A stretch of DNA of 64,000 nt from Actinernus sp. WN-2022. Taxonomy: Eukaryota; Cnidaria; Anthozoa; Actiniaria; Actinernidae. Numbering within the stretch: position 1 is the stretch's first letter; each line of letters starts with the position of its first letter. Location: contig JAOWCC010001501.1 of the NCBI GenBank assembly GCA_030867875.1, forward strand, positions 28,292,792 through 28,356,791, in the 5' to 3' direction. Below are positions 1 through 12,500 of the stretch, one piece after another. A program made the translations under genes and the position numbers. The notes below the pieces were generated by a model, which was not told the origin of the DNA, did no database searches, and was given only the letters and a program-made list of their open reading frames with translations.

Positions 1-2215
1 ACAAATTTACCATCTTCGTAAGCACTGGAAGTAGGTCACTCAGACACCATTTTAGCACCGATGCAGGGATGGGGTCGAGGACGCAAGACTTCTTGGAAAT
101 CTTACCAATTAGTCCCGCTAACTCAACATCAGTTACAGGAGTAAACTCTCGAAGTTGCACCTCACATTGCTGCAGGTCGGAGTCTGGGAACGGGTTGCGC
201 ATGTCTGAACTCCTTGAGACCAGATCACTCCTGATGATGGCTATTTTCTGTTCAAAATAATCAGCGAATTGATTTGCAAGATCTTCGTTAGAGTTGCAAG
301 TAGGATATTCTCTCTCAGTCCGACCTTTGAGCAAGGGTTCCATTGTCTTAAACAACTGCCTTTGATCATTCTGCAGGCCACTAATTAATTCGGAATAATA
401 CTCCTTCTTACCATTGCAAATAAGTTGGTGAACGGTACGACATTGCTTTTGGTATAACTCGCGGTCAATCATCAGCCCAGATTTCCGCCATCGACGTTCA
501 TGTCGCCTTCTCTCGACCTTTTCCTTTTGGATCTCGTGAGTAAACCAGGGAGACGTAGGACGGATAGTGACAACCTTTGTCTTGACAGGGGCGTGGTTAT
601 CTAATATCGACGTTAGGGTCATATTGTATTGGTCAACCAAGTCGTCCAGGGATCGGTGTTCGTAACAACTCAACAGACTTGAGCTCACTACGTCGCTACA
701 GAAACGGGACGAGTCGATACCCTTTAGGCTCCTGTAAGTGATATGCTTCTTCTCTAAGGGCGGCTTGGACAACAAGAGCTTGCAATGTACCGCACAGTGA
801 TCTGACAAAACAGGATCTGATACATGTGTGTTATGTATAAATTTGTCTTGAGTTCGAGTAATTACCAGATCCAAGGTATGGTTACATTTGTGTGTTACGT
901 CTTTCACATGCTGTTCATAGTCGAATGATTGTAGCATTTGAATAAAACGTTTCGCAGGAGCATTATTTTCATCATCAACATGAAAGTTAAAATCTCCCGT
1001 TATGAGCAATTCACAGCGATCAGTAGCCAGTTGTTCAAGAAAAGTTGAAAATTCAGTGAAGAACATTTCGTACGTCAACCCATTTACTTTACTGGGCGGT
1101 GGGCGATAAACCACAACAATCCGAAGTGGCTTGGGTGATTTCATTACCATGTCAACGTGTTCAAATGACTTGAACTTTTTAGTAGGATTCAGTTTTAGAT
1201 CAAGAGTCTTTTTGAACATCAAAGCCACTCCGCCTCCACGACCTTGCCTTGGAACGTGCCTAAAGACGTAGCCTCTGGGTGTAATGTCACTGATAATAAC
1301 TCTATCCTGGTCACCTGGTTGAAGCCATGTTTCTGTCAACGCCATCACATCTACATTGTTTTCAATGATAAATTCATGTATTAATGTAGTCTTGTTCTTG
1401 ATTGACCTTACATTTAGTAGACAAAAATCGAACGCCTTACTCGGCTTGAATGTTGGAGTTAAAGGCGAGCGATTAATGTTTATCAAATTTGGAGAGGCTG
1501 TAATGCATTTGGTCGAGCTTTTGTTGTAGCGCTGCGTGACAAGCTCATGACGTGGAGTAATTCTCACGGGAATGGGTTGTAAACGCGTTCCATTATTTTG
1601 CGCAGAAAGACAGTTGAAGCCCAAACAACTGTTTGGATTTATAAATGGGCAATTAGCGTAACATGCAGCTGTCATGTAATTAGAAGCATCACGCCAGATA
1701 TGATTAGTTTCGTCACGTCGACAATTCGCTGGGCTTCGATTTGTAATGCGTACAGCAATCCTTGACGCAACAGAAGAAGTTGGGCCTGGCATCGGGTGCA
1801 CATCACCGCTAAGTTCTATGGATAGAGCCATGAAATTAAACGCTGCAACCGAGTTAGAATAATACGGAATGTTGCTTTTGAACCATTTTCGTTTGATCGA
1901 ACATTCTTGCAGTCTCTGATGTTTAACACAATAGAGGCGCTCACAGTTGTTGGTGTTTCCCATTGTGCTTGACCAGTCTCCAGGGAAGATGTCGACTCCT
2001 TCGATGCAAATTTCACTTCTTGGCCTTGGGAAGAAATCAGCAACCAGAAAACGTCCAATTCCATCAAGGTGGCTGGTAATATGCCCAGGAAAACTTAGCA
2101 TCCAAGACCCTTCGATGGTTACACACACCTGAGGGCCATTACTTTGGAAAATGGAGTGGTTTTGAAGGCAAAAACAGAGCAAAACTAGAGAGAACAAAAT
2201 TGCATGACCCGCCAT
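1..2215 (-). CDS. LINE (CR1/L2-type) ORF, 5' part: signal peptide, 2A-like motif, endonuclease, start of RT
   Basis: An uninterrupted reading frame starts at the ATG at 2215 and runs off the left edge (738 codons seen). Residues 1-24 (MAGHAILFSLVLLCFC...) look like a signal peptide. Residues ~25-130 form a Cys-containing domain I do not recognise. Residues 137-145 read GDVHPMPGP, a 2A-like ribosome-skipping motif whose usual Asn before PGP is Met. An apurinic-type endonuclease domain follows at ~262-480, with NVRS, TETWL, VVYRPP, GDFNFH and SDHC motifs all present. The window edge cuts into the reverse transcriptase (KKSCVLDPIPASVLKW). In-frame ATGs at 1963 and 1831 are alternative starts; I chose 2215 because it gives the hydrophobic leader. 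The element lies 3' of the PLP-enzyme gene on the same strand. Signal peptides upstream of 2A in such LINEs are known from sea urchin; targeting here is inferred. Confidence 0.85.
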   Translation of the reverse strand, partial: MAGHAILFSLVLLCFCLQNHSIFQSNGPQVCVTIEGSWMLSFPGHITSHLDGIGRFLVADFFPRPRSEICIEGVDIFPGDWSSTMGNTNNCERLYCVKHQRLQECSIKRKWFKSNIPYYSNSVAAFNFMALSIELSGDVHPMPGPTSSVASRIAVRITNRSPANCRRDETNHIWRDASNYMTAACYANCPFINPNSCLGFNCLSAQNNGTRLQPIPVRITPRHELVTQRYNKSSTKCITASPNLININRSPLTPTFKPSKAFDFCLLNVRSIKNKTTLIHEFIIENNVDVMALTETWLQPGDQDRVIISDITPRGYVFRHVPRQGRGGGVALMFKKTLDLKLNPTKKFKSFEHVDMVMKSPKPLRIVVVYRPPPSKVNGLTYEMFFTEFSTFLEQLATDRCELLITGDFNFHVDDENNAPAKRFIQMLQSFDYEQHVKDVTHKCNHTLDLVITRTQDKFIHNTHVSDPVLSDHCAVHCKLLLSKPPLEKKHITYRSLKGIDSSRFCSDVVSSSLLSCYEHRSLDDLVDQYNMTLTSILDNHAPVKTKVVTIRPTSPWFTHEIQKEKVERRRHERRWRKSGLMIDRELYQKQCRTVHQLICNGKKEYYSELISGLQNDQRQLFKTMEPLLKGRTEREYPTCNSNEDLANQFADYFEQKIAIIRSDLVSRSSDMRNPFPDSDLQQCEVQLREFTPVTDVELAGLIGKISKKSCVLDPIPASVLKWCLSDLLPVLTKMVNL

Positions 2216-2815
2216 CTCGTCACCACTACAATACACTGCGTATTGTGAGAACGCCATGAAAACCAAGAACTAAAGTCATATATATATAATTATTTTTCGT
2301 GATTTGATCTTTAAGAATATTGGCCGTTTCTAAAATAAATTGTTTTCAAGAAGACGCTAACCCAAAAAATTGTTTGCAGCAGCACCCACATACACACAAA
2401 AAATGTTTGGCTTGACAAATTTCAAGTTTCATTGGAACCATTCCTGTTTTTAAGTCGTTCTTGAAGTATTTTTCCAAACCATTAGTTCAGAAGGATAAAT
2501 CCTTCAAAGAGTTTTGAAAACTTCGCTTTTAAACTAAGCGAAGTTAGCGAGAAAATGTAAACTGGATGACAAAAAATATATATATTTCATAGCATACATG
2601 CTACCTGAACGGAAATTATGTTAGATCTTTATGGATGCACGGACAAGTTGGAGAGACCGATGAGAGCTCGAATCGGTATCAATTTGCTATCACAGTAATG
2701 ACCGGGAAAGCTTTCTATGCTCATTCTCTGTCCTATCCCCACTATACTACAAGCTACGATGGTTGAAAGGATCGTGATAAAAAAACAATGAGAAGCCTTG
2801 TTAACAGTAATTTTA
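2216..2815. other. No gene seen
   Basis: AT-rich sequence between the LINE start and a dispersed repeat. It includes a short (TA)n run at 2278-2290 and probably the LINE 5' UTR. The small ORF at 2629-2832 has no family resemblance I can see. Confidence 0.4.
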
Positions 2816-2925
2816 TGCAACCATGCAAACAATGTTTCCTAATGATTTATGAAAAGAGATAGTCAGTGTTATTGCGTACTACGATAAAACCTCGCCATTG
2901 TGAAAAATAAGCATGTTATCGCTCT
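2816..2925. repeat. Dispersed repeat, inverted partner at 27550-27655
   Basis: The stretch with CCTAATGATTTATGAAAA and CCTCGCCATTGTGAAAAATA recurs in inverted orientation at 27550-27655 with scattered substitutions. The sequence beyond it (to ~3130) has a partly palindromic tail, also echoed near 27480. Confidence 0.6.
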
Positions 2926-3247
2926 TCCGCTTGCGCCCGAGGGCAGAACCCGAGGTGACTAAATCCCATACCCTCTCGCTCCAGACGGATAACCTTTCAT
3001 AATTTTAATTGATTTTGTGCTAGGTTTTATTCAGTATACCTCACCATTGTGAATACACCCTTGGTCGGAACCCTCGGTGAATAAATTCCATGCCCGGCGC
3101 CGAAAGGAAGGCCAATAACCTTACATATATGGTCTTCACCCTAATATACATAAACTGTCTTGCATTAATGACTGGTCGAATTTCAGCATTGCAGTTATAA
3201 AATAGTTAGTTGCATGCATAAACCATTACATTTACTATAGGATGGCT

Positions 3248-3253
3248 TTTATT
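3248..3253 (-). other. Candidate polyadenylation signal of the PLP-enzyme gene
   Basis: AATAAA on the minus strand about 265 bp beyond the stop codon at 3516. An ATTAAA at 3444-3449 lies closer. Position is the only support. Confidence 0.35.
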
Positions 3254-3515
3254 ACATAAATTGATAATACATCATACGAACATGGGTTGTGCATATTTAC
3301 TTTGACAGAAATGGATTTGTGGTAAGTGAAATTGCTTTACTTTAAACTTTGAGTTAAAGTAGATGAGTTGTCTTTTGTATGACTCATCGGATCAATCACG
3401 GTTTCTGGGAAACCCTCACCCCTCCCCCCTGTTTCACCGTAAATTTAATGGTTAATCATTAATTACACATGATATCCAAGGGAGGGGTGGGTGGATATAA
3501 GTTTCCCCGACTCAT

Positions 3516-3582
3516 CTAGGGCAATTGATCCAGAGCCTGTGCAATGTCCTTTTTCAGGTCCTCTACGTGTTCAAGGCCAATG
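3516..3582 (-). CDS. PLP-enzyme exon 9 (last coding exon)
   Basis: After a pyrimidine-rich tract ending TTGTTGTAG, the exon supplies the third base of a Ser codon begun in exon 8, then reads [20 protein letters not shown], Pro and a TAG stop at 3518-3516. This matches the family's C-terminal RLSxGxExxxDLxxDxxxAL helix. It is 67 bp, in the phase required by exon 8. Confidence 0.88.
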
Positions 3583-6500
3583 CTACAACAAAAAGAAGAC
3601 ATTCAGGTTAGTATTAATGAATTCAATGTTATATGGAAGAGTTAAATACCGAGAACCGAGGCTTTTAGCCAGATACATTTCAAGATTGACAAGGTTTTCA
3701 CACAAAAAAAAACTTTCCTATGAGAAAACAATTCTTTGACCTTCAGAAAAAGTAAACAATACCCTTGTAAATTAAACAAAGCACTGATTCATACAAAAGA
3801 ATAATTATTTTGGCGTTAAGGTACGTCACTAACATGCGCAGTTGGAGTATTGTGAAAAAAATCACGTCCCATAATGATAAGACGGCTCGCGTTCTTAAAG
3901 AGGGAGTGAGTGAAAGTATCGTAATTGAGTTCTCATATCGGGTCATTGAACTGACTGTCAGCTTGAGAGCACAACTTGCATTGGTCATTATAAATGCAAG
4001 GGCTTTATCTGTATATTGACCCGGGTCAATATACAGATAAAGCCCTTGCATTTATAATGACCATAAAGCCCTATGAATAACAAAGAAAACCGAGCCGATC
4101 ATGAAATAATTAACAATATAGACTGCGAGCTCGGCAGACAGTTGGCGAGTAGCGCAGCCCCGAATCAACAATCAAAATCGATAGAAACCAAGAGCGGGTA
4201 GTCTAATTGTTTTAGTATAACCACCAAACCACCGTTCTATCAACTCGGCGATCAACAAACTGTGAGTAAAACTCGGAATTGTTTTTCTTCTATAAGTGAT
4301 TTTTGTCTACAGCGCGCGGAGGGTCGACTATTTAACAATTAGACCCGCAGCCCGAATGGGCTACGAGAAGGCGAGAGGTCTCATTGTTTTAGTATAAACT
4401 ACCTAGCCGGACAGTAGAAAATAATAGAAAGAAACAAATTGAAGTCGAATATTTTTTATTATTTCGTGAAAATGCGTTGGTTTATACTAACAATCGATAG
4501 ACGGCGGCAGGCTAGCCAATCAAATGGTGAGTTTGTCAATAGACGGCGGCTAGCTAGCCAATTAAATGGTGAGTTTGCCAATAGACGGCGGCTGGCTAGC
4601 CAATCAAATGGCGAGTTTGTCAATAGACGGCGGCTGGCTAGCCAATCAAATGGCGAGTTTGCCAATAGTCGGCGGCTGGGTTATGCTAAAAGTAATTACC
4701 TACTTGTAGGGTAATGGCTTGAGTTTCATGACAGACGAGACGGCGTTCGTAAAGGAGTGTGTTGGGGGAGGAGGAGGGTGTGTGTGGGGGGTCCTAGTGG
4801 AGTCAATGGAGAACGACCCGGAGGGGTTCAGCTCCCGCAATAGGCTCTGCGAACTTCAACATTTTGGAGTTAAAAAGTAGCTCCCTGATTGAGATTTAAA
4901 TATTTTTTTAGATTGTTTTCAGATCTTTGGAGGGGAAAAAATCGCTTATGGCATGGAAACATGAGTAATACAGTACCGCTCGAAACTTGTATTCTGATTG
5001 CACCATTATGCTGGAGTGATATTGTACTGCACGTTCTAAAGGTGTTTTCGGTATAGCGGTACAGGCCGGCTCAGAAACATGCCCTAATATTCGTCTGCGG
5101 ATAATTATCTGTTCCGAGAAGGGAATAGTTTACGAGAAGCGAACAGTTTACGAAAAGTGAAAAGTTTACAAGAAGCAAACAGTTCCATAGAGGTTTGACC
5201 TTGTTGCCGGACCCCAGCAAAGATTTAACGTTTTCTTGGATTACTTTACGGATAATTACTATTTTATATTATAACTTAATGCTTTGATGGGCTTAACATC
5301 CTCAGCATTTCTACTGCTTCTTAGGGTAATCACGTGATCAGTGACGTCATAGCTAAGAGAAACACATAATAAAGGATGGGGCATGAAGTTTTATACATCG
5401 GAGAAAATTGATCATGAAAATAAGAATACTTTAATTAGTCAAATATAATCATGGTTAGAGATAGTTTTTATTGATTATGAAGATATGAAGGGGGAAATTT
5501 GGTCACGTGACCTGGAAATAAGTAATCAAAATGTACTGGATATACTAACTTGTTTACTTGATTACCCCATTTTAGAAGGCCTTTCCCCTAAAATATTCGT
5601 GTTAACAGGTCACTTGATCACCCAAAATTCAAAAACACTAGTTAAGCTTCTTTATCACATTAAGTTCTATTGATATACTCCAAGTTTCGTTATATTCACA
5701 TATAACGTTCTAGCTAATAATCTTGAAAAATGTATATTTTTCTATTTTCGTTCAATGACCCATGCCTTAACATACTTGAGATCGAAGCCGAAGGCCACAG
5801 CACAAATATATGGGGCTTATTTTCAAAATTCACACGGTAAGTTACTGTCCTTATCATCCTTCGGCAAACCCTGCTTACTTTACATGGGGATTATATAAAG
5901 ACTATGGCCGCGTTCTTTTGGGACTATTCAGGAATAAGAATAGGCGGAATAGAAGGCAATCGTAATTCTTTTGGGATCGATTACGTTTTAGGAATGAACA
6001 GAATAGCATTCTGTTAATTGCGCTTCCGATAGCATAATAAACAGAATACGGCTTACTCGGAAGAGGTAAAATGGTGTTTTTTTTTGGAACGTTTGGCAGG
6101 AAATCTCTGGCGCGCGCGTCCAGCGAAGTTGTTGGCTCCCAGGTCACCTTAAGACCCGTTTACACAGGCGATTTTTTGTGGAATTTTTGTCGCGATTTTC
6201 ACTGCAATTTTGCTCGCCAGCGAAGTTGCACTTTCAAATCGCGCATGTAAACTAGCGGCGATTTTGATGTATTTTTTGTCGCCACCAAATCGCACTGGTT
6301 TCGAGCATGTTCAAAACTTGATGCAAATTTGCGGCGACTAATGTTGCAGTGGGACGCGACAAAAAGTGCATCAAAAATCGCCTGTGTAAACGGGCAAGTC
6401 CCTTCTATTCCTCATGTTTATTAGAATGGTTATTGGCTAAACATGGTTCCAGATGGCCAACGATGGCTAGACATGGTACGCATATCTAGCCATGTTGCTA

Positions 6501-9500
6501 GCCATCGTTAGCAATCTGGAACCATGTTTAGCCATTCTAAAAAAGATGCGGAATAGAAGGGACTTGCTAGCAGTCACCTCCGTCAAGAACATTCCGTTTT
6601 CGTTAATCTGTTCGTGTTCTTTTTAGCTCCCTCCGCTGCGCTGGCCTTTTACCTGGTAAATACCAAAACAAACATGGCGAAACAAGTTTGAGTTCTCCAA
6701 GCGTTGAGCTCTCCATTCACTGAATTTCGTTAAAAATGCATTTGATCCCAAATGTTTTATCATTAAAATCGATTCTCCATCAAGTAAATAGTTGAACTTT
6801 TAATATATTTTTTTAAGTTGAGTGTGGCGTCTATGAGTTAGAGGTTTCTATTTCCAATATGCTAATTATGTGACGTCACAGGAGGCCAACAAAAGGTCAT
6901 TTCTTTCTCCTTGTGAATTAAACTATTTCTGATTTATACAAAATATTTGGTAAAATCACTGATATAAGTACCAAATATGACATGAACGTTTAGAAAAATA
7001 TGTATATTTCTGCCAGCACATTGTTGTATGATAAATGAGTCCTCATATGTCGTCACATACTTAGCATATCGGAAATAGAAACCTCTATAACTCATAGACG
7101 CCGCACTCAAATTAAAAAATATTTTACAATATTTTGCAATTCAACTATTTACTTGATGGAGAATCGATTTTAATGATTATAAAATTGGGCTTATACGCAC
7201 TTTAATCTTTTAGAAGAACTCCAGTTTGTGTTCTCATCTCCTTTCGACGAATTTGTGGAACGAGATGGCGTCCGTATTTTCCGGCAGGAAAATTGCATGC
7301 GTTCTGACTGGTATAAATTGTTCTTAATTATTCTTAATTGTTCTTAATTGTTCTAGTACCTGAAGAAGGCTGGTTTGGCCAGCCGCAATATTGTAATATT
7401 AAATATAAAATCAGTCCTACGTTGTGTCAGCTTTGCTGTAGTCCTTGGACTTCGTATTCTTAATTGTGCCAACTAATCTAAAGTTTAAAACTTTGAATTC
7501 CTTTTATTTTTACCTGAGTCTAAGAAAGGAACCAAAATCTCCTTTTAGCAAATGATTGCATTCTGGGTTGGCTTCATTTACGGTGTTCATACCACTGCTG
7601 AGTAAGTCTACCAAGCTGTCCACTCCACCGAATGACAACGCCATCTTGATTATCTTGAGATTCTATTCATTGGACAGAAACAAATGAAGTCAACAAGACC
7701 TCGTGCACACGTCGAACGAAGGCGTTTTCAAATGTTCCCATTCTAGCTTTATTGAATAGGTATATTTAGGGTGCGTTTCTTTGGGAATCCAAGATAGGGT
7801 TATAATCCCGGATCACACGGATTTTTAATTGCCAAACGAAACAAAGAATCCGAAAATGGATTTTTTTTGGGCATGAGAGTTCGTTCGAAAAGACAAATCA
7901 GCCACTGCTCGTCAATTCTGGAGGTTAAATGTGCTATTTTCAAGACGTAGACCGCTTTTCACATGAACTTTTTTCGAATCCTTTCCCAAAGAAACGCTCG
8001 AATTACGAATCCTAAGAATCCGGTTTTGGATGATTAATCCGTCAAATCCATTTTGAGTATGGATTCGACGGATTCAAAATCCGTTTTCAGATTCTAGTAA
8101 AGAAACGAAAACTCCATTTTTGGATTCAAGAATCCGGATTCGGATTCTCTCAAAGAAAGGCACGTCTGCTTGCCTAACCAGGGGCCGTCTATCGATCGTG
8201 CGCGAGCGCTATAGATAAAAATCATTTAGAAAAATACTTTTATTCGAGAAATTTTCACTGTTTCCTAGATCGCTAAGTTGATATAACAGAGGTTTGGTTA
8301 TACTAACACTGCCAATTAAACTTGCTCACTCTTGGTTTAAATATGTATAGTTCACTCGGGGCTGCGCCCCTTATCCACTATCTGTGGTTCAAGTTTACCG
8401 CAAAATTTGGGCTCGCGCTCATTTGTCCGCCACTTGGCACTATCAGGCGTTATAATATACCCTACAAATTATATAGATTCTGATTGGTCAACAACGAGTG
8501 CATCAAAAGATTACTGAGTGCACAGTTGCATGCTCTCAGCAAATGTTTGCTCAGTATATTATAAACAAAAGCTTGCATGAACTGCTCGTGCTTTATACTT
8601 GATTTATAGGCACTGAGTGATATTTTGAAAATTCTCAAGTTACACTCAAATATCACTCAGTGCCTATAAGTCCCGTATAGCACTTACGTTCATGCGATTT
8701 CCTCTACTTATAATTCACCATAAAAGTTTGGCGCGCGCTCGTTGGCCAAAAGCACTCACGTGATGTGATTGGGATAGTTCGCGGATGCAAACTATATATC
8801 AGGCGTTATCGGTTCACCACAACATTTTGGCGCGCTCTCATTGTTTCGGCCACTTGGCATTATCAGGCTAATACACAAATTAATAGTGTGTCCGTCGAGG
8901 AACTATCGGCTGATATATAGTTGCCCGCGGAAATTTGATGTTATTAAAACAAATATAAGCCCGAGAACACAGTTCGAGGGCTTATATGTTAGTTTTATGA
9001 ACATCAAATTTCCAAGGGAAACTATCAGCCGATAGTTCCGAGACATACACACTCTATTTGTTGTTATTGTTCATCACAAAATTGTCTTCCGCTCTCAGCG
9101 GGCACCATTATACAAATAGACTTTGTCCGTCGCCTGATAGTTTGCCTCCGCGGACGATAACTATCACATCACGTGATCGCTTGTGGCCAATGAGCACGCG
9201 CGAAAATTTCGTGGTGAACTATAAAAGTCGCCCGTGGGCACTATCAAAATATTTGTGTTGAGCACTAAAGACTATATAGTGTTTCTGTCTCGGTACCATC
9301 GGCTGATAGTTTTAATAATATCAAATTTCCAAGGGAAGCTATCATATAAGTCAAATTTCCGCGGGCAACTATAATCCGATAGTTCTTCGTCTGACATACT
9401 ACTCTATTTGTATAATAGTGGCCCGTGGGCACTACCAAAAACTTTGTGTGGCTGTCTCTATTTGTGTAATAGAAATTTCGAGCTCACAGCTAGTCTGATT

Positions 9501-12500
9501 ACTAAATATTCACATAAATAAATTATATACTGTCTAAAATGTCATATAAAACTAAACAATGTTCAATAATACAATCTTTTATTCAAATGTCTAGAACATT
9601 AGCGTCTTTATAAAGGTTGCTATAACAACGTTCAAAATAACGTAGACAAAGCATTGATCACTAACCTGCATAAACCTGTTAGCATTTTCCGCTGTACCTG
9701 TTATCCCAAACAGTACAATACCACTAAATCCTTTCATCTGCTTTTTAGCAATTCCGTGGTTAGGAAAGGACGGTAAGCCAGGATAGAGAACAGAAGTAAC
9801 CTGTTGAATAGGATAGAGAACAGAGCTGACCCGTTGAACAGGATAGAGAACACATTACCAGAAATCTAACCATACATCGTCAACAATCACGGACATTGCG
9901 CCCGCGGTAAATAAGCGGGTTCTACCATAAATGACTCTAAAATATCCTCAGATTTTACAAAGAATGTATGAAACGACTTCAGAATTTTGCAAATACGAGC
10001 GAACATAATAAATATACTTACCTTGCCGCACCAGCAGTCCAGCATACAAGCCAAAATTATCTGATTGTTGCAAAAATTCAGATCAATTGCTTGTGTTATG
10101 CTTTTCCTTTCCACTATGCTCGGCGTACTACAAAGAAAGTTGCCACTTAATGCTTCTTTTAGACGGGCAAAAATACGCTAAACCCAAAGTTGACAACTTC
10201 ATATCTCTATACCAATATCGATTACTCAATTTGCCGGACTGGGTACTAATGCTAGACATGGTTCTCGTTCGTAATCCAAAATTAAAGATTTAGATTAGAT
10301 TAGATTATACACTCAGACCATTAAGATTTCCTTTCGAACTAAAATCCAACACGATGCTTCACCATTTGTAGTTGTCTCCGATTCGTGAATAGATGACAAT
10401 CTCAGGGTGATTTTACCCAGAAAGGTTCACATGCCTATGTGGGCTACTACTTCATGTAGCTGTGACTTAGCCTAAATTCACCCATTAGTGATTAGCTCTA
10501 AAACACCCAACATTAGTGACTACCTCTAAACACCCTAAATTAGTGAGCACCCATTGTTGACGGTTAGGGTGTTTTTTTAAATGTATGGTTAGGGTTTTAT
10601 AATGGTTTGGGACAGTTTGTGCAGCTACATGAAGTACTTGCCAATTTTGGTATCAAACCAAGCATGCAGTTAATTATGGGATAGCTGTAAAAACGGTAGA
10701 TGTGGTCAGCAGTTAAAGGAACAGTGCCACGGTAATGCGCACGCGTAACACGTGATTATTAATAATGAGAAAGACACGTCACGTCACGTCAAAACTCAAC
10801 TGATCTGGAACGACCTTTGGAATTTTCGCTAGCACGAAATCTAGAGTTAATAGTTTTGTAATTTGCATCAGTTGAGAAGTTCAGGATTTAGAATCGTATA
10901 AACTTCCCACTGAACCATGAGATAGTGCTTCGAAGATCTACATTCATCGTATTCGGGATAATAGTTTAGGAATCCAATCGGCAATGCCGACTCATAAACA
11001 AACAATAACTTCTGTGTGAATTATAATATTTCATTCTTCTGAAGTTTCGCGAAGTGAAAGCGAAACTACGGGGAAACTAACGTTCTGAATTCATAGCTTT
11101 GGGGCTTTGCGATTTCAGGATGAGTTGTTGTACAATTGTAAGAGCGCTTCCACTACAAAATCGGGGAAGAAAAGAGTTCGATTTTGCTAAATAGCGAGGC
11201 CTTGAACTGTACCGAACAAAGGCCGTGTTGACACTTCAATAAATACACGCGAATCATAGTACATTCAGCGACTTACAAGCAGAGTAAATGTCTCCCCCTA
11301 CATTCTCGACGAACCGTCCAAGGGAACTGAATTCAGAGTCAAAAATTCTCGCAAAAATTACGGAGACGAACGAAATACATGTACCATCTTAAATCCTAGA
11401 ATATAAAACTAAATTACTATTCTAAATAGGTATAAGGTCAAATGAAACTTAGGCAAAGCCGATGGAAGAGGATTTCTTTCACGTATCAAATCTCTCCCCA
11501 TCTTTTGATTTCTGGACAACCCAACCAAAATTCAAACATTCGCACATGCGCACTAAGGATGGCACTGTTCCTTTAAACCTGAGCATTTCACTTCCGGTGA
11601 AAATTTCCGCGCGAAAACCAAAATAACCGTATGATTTACATCTCACCCAGGAGCGTAAAATCACTATTTTCCCAAATGTCCGACGTTCTTTATATTTACA
11701 TCTTTGAAAGATTTTAAGTATCACATGAGTATCGACAGTGTCAAAAGTATCCGGTATGTGAAAAATAAGTGTATTCACAGGGAAAACCGCTGACGTACCG
11801 CAGACTCGTCATGACCGGAATAGTTGGCGATGCCGGAAAATTCGGAATTATAAAAGTAAAACAAAAAATGATTTGAAGATAAAGGTTACTGAACCTCCCC
11901 TATCATATATTAGCAAACAACACATTTCTGAAGTCCACACTGCTCAAGGCATTTAAATAATAACGGTAATCAACTCTTTCTCCCCTTCTTTCTACTCGGT
12001 CCGCCATCAGTTGGAAATACCAAAGTGAGCATGCGCACTAGTAACTGGCGAAAGCCGCAGTACATTTATACGCAGGCTCAGAAATTTAATTTACCTAGAT
12101 TTCTGGTAATGGAGCTGATCGACCTGTTGAACAGGATAGAGAACAGAGCTGATCTGTTGAACAGGATAGAGAACAGAGCTAACCTGTTGAACAGGGTAAA
12201 GAACAAAGCTGATCCTTCTGATGAACAGTATAGAGAACAGAGCTGACCTGTTGAACAGGAAAAGGACAGAGCTAACCTGTTGAACAGGATAGAGAACAGA
12301 ACTAACCTGTTGAACAGGATAGAGAACAGAGCTGACCTGTTGAACAGGATAAAGAACAGAGCTGACCTCTTGAACAGGATAGAGAACACAGGATAGAGAA
12401 CAGAGCTAACCTGTTGAACAGGATAGAGAACAGAGCTGATCCTTCTGATGAACAGTATAGAGAACATAGCTGACCTGTTGAACAGAAAAAGGACAGAGCT

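Noticed and set aside
2629..2832. 67-codon minus ORF considered as the last exon of the enzyme gene
   Set aside because: No family C-terminal motif. The exon at 3516-3582 gives IGLEHVEDL in the required phase with a stop.
4459..4714. 91- and 68-codon ORFs on both strands
   Set aside because: A product of the 42-bp repeat, whose length is a multiple of three.
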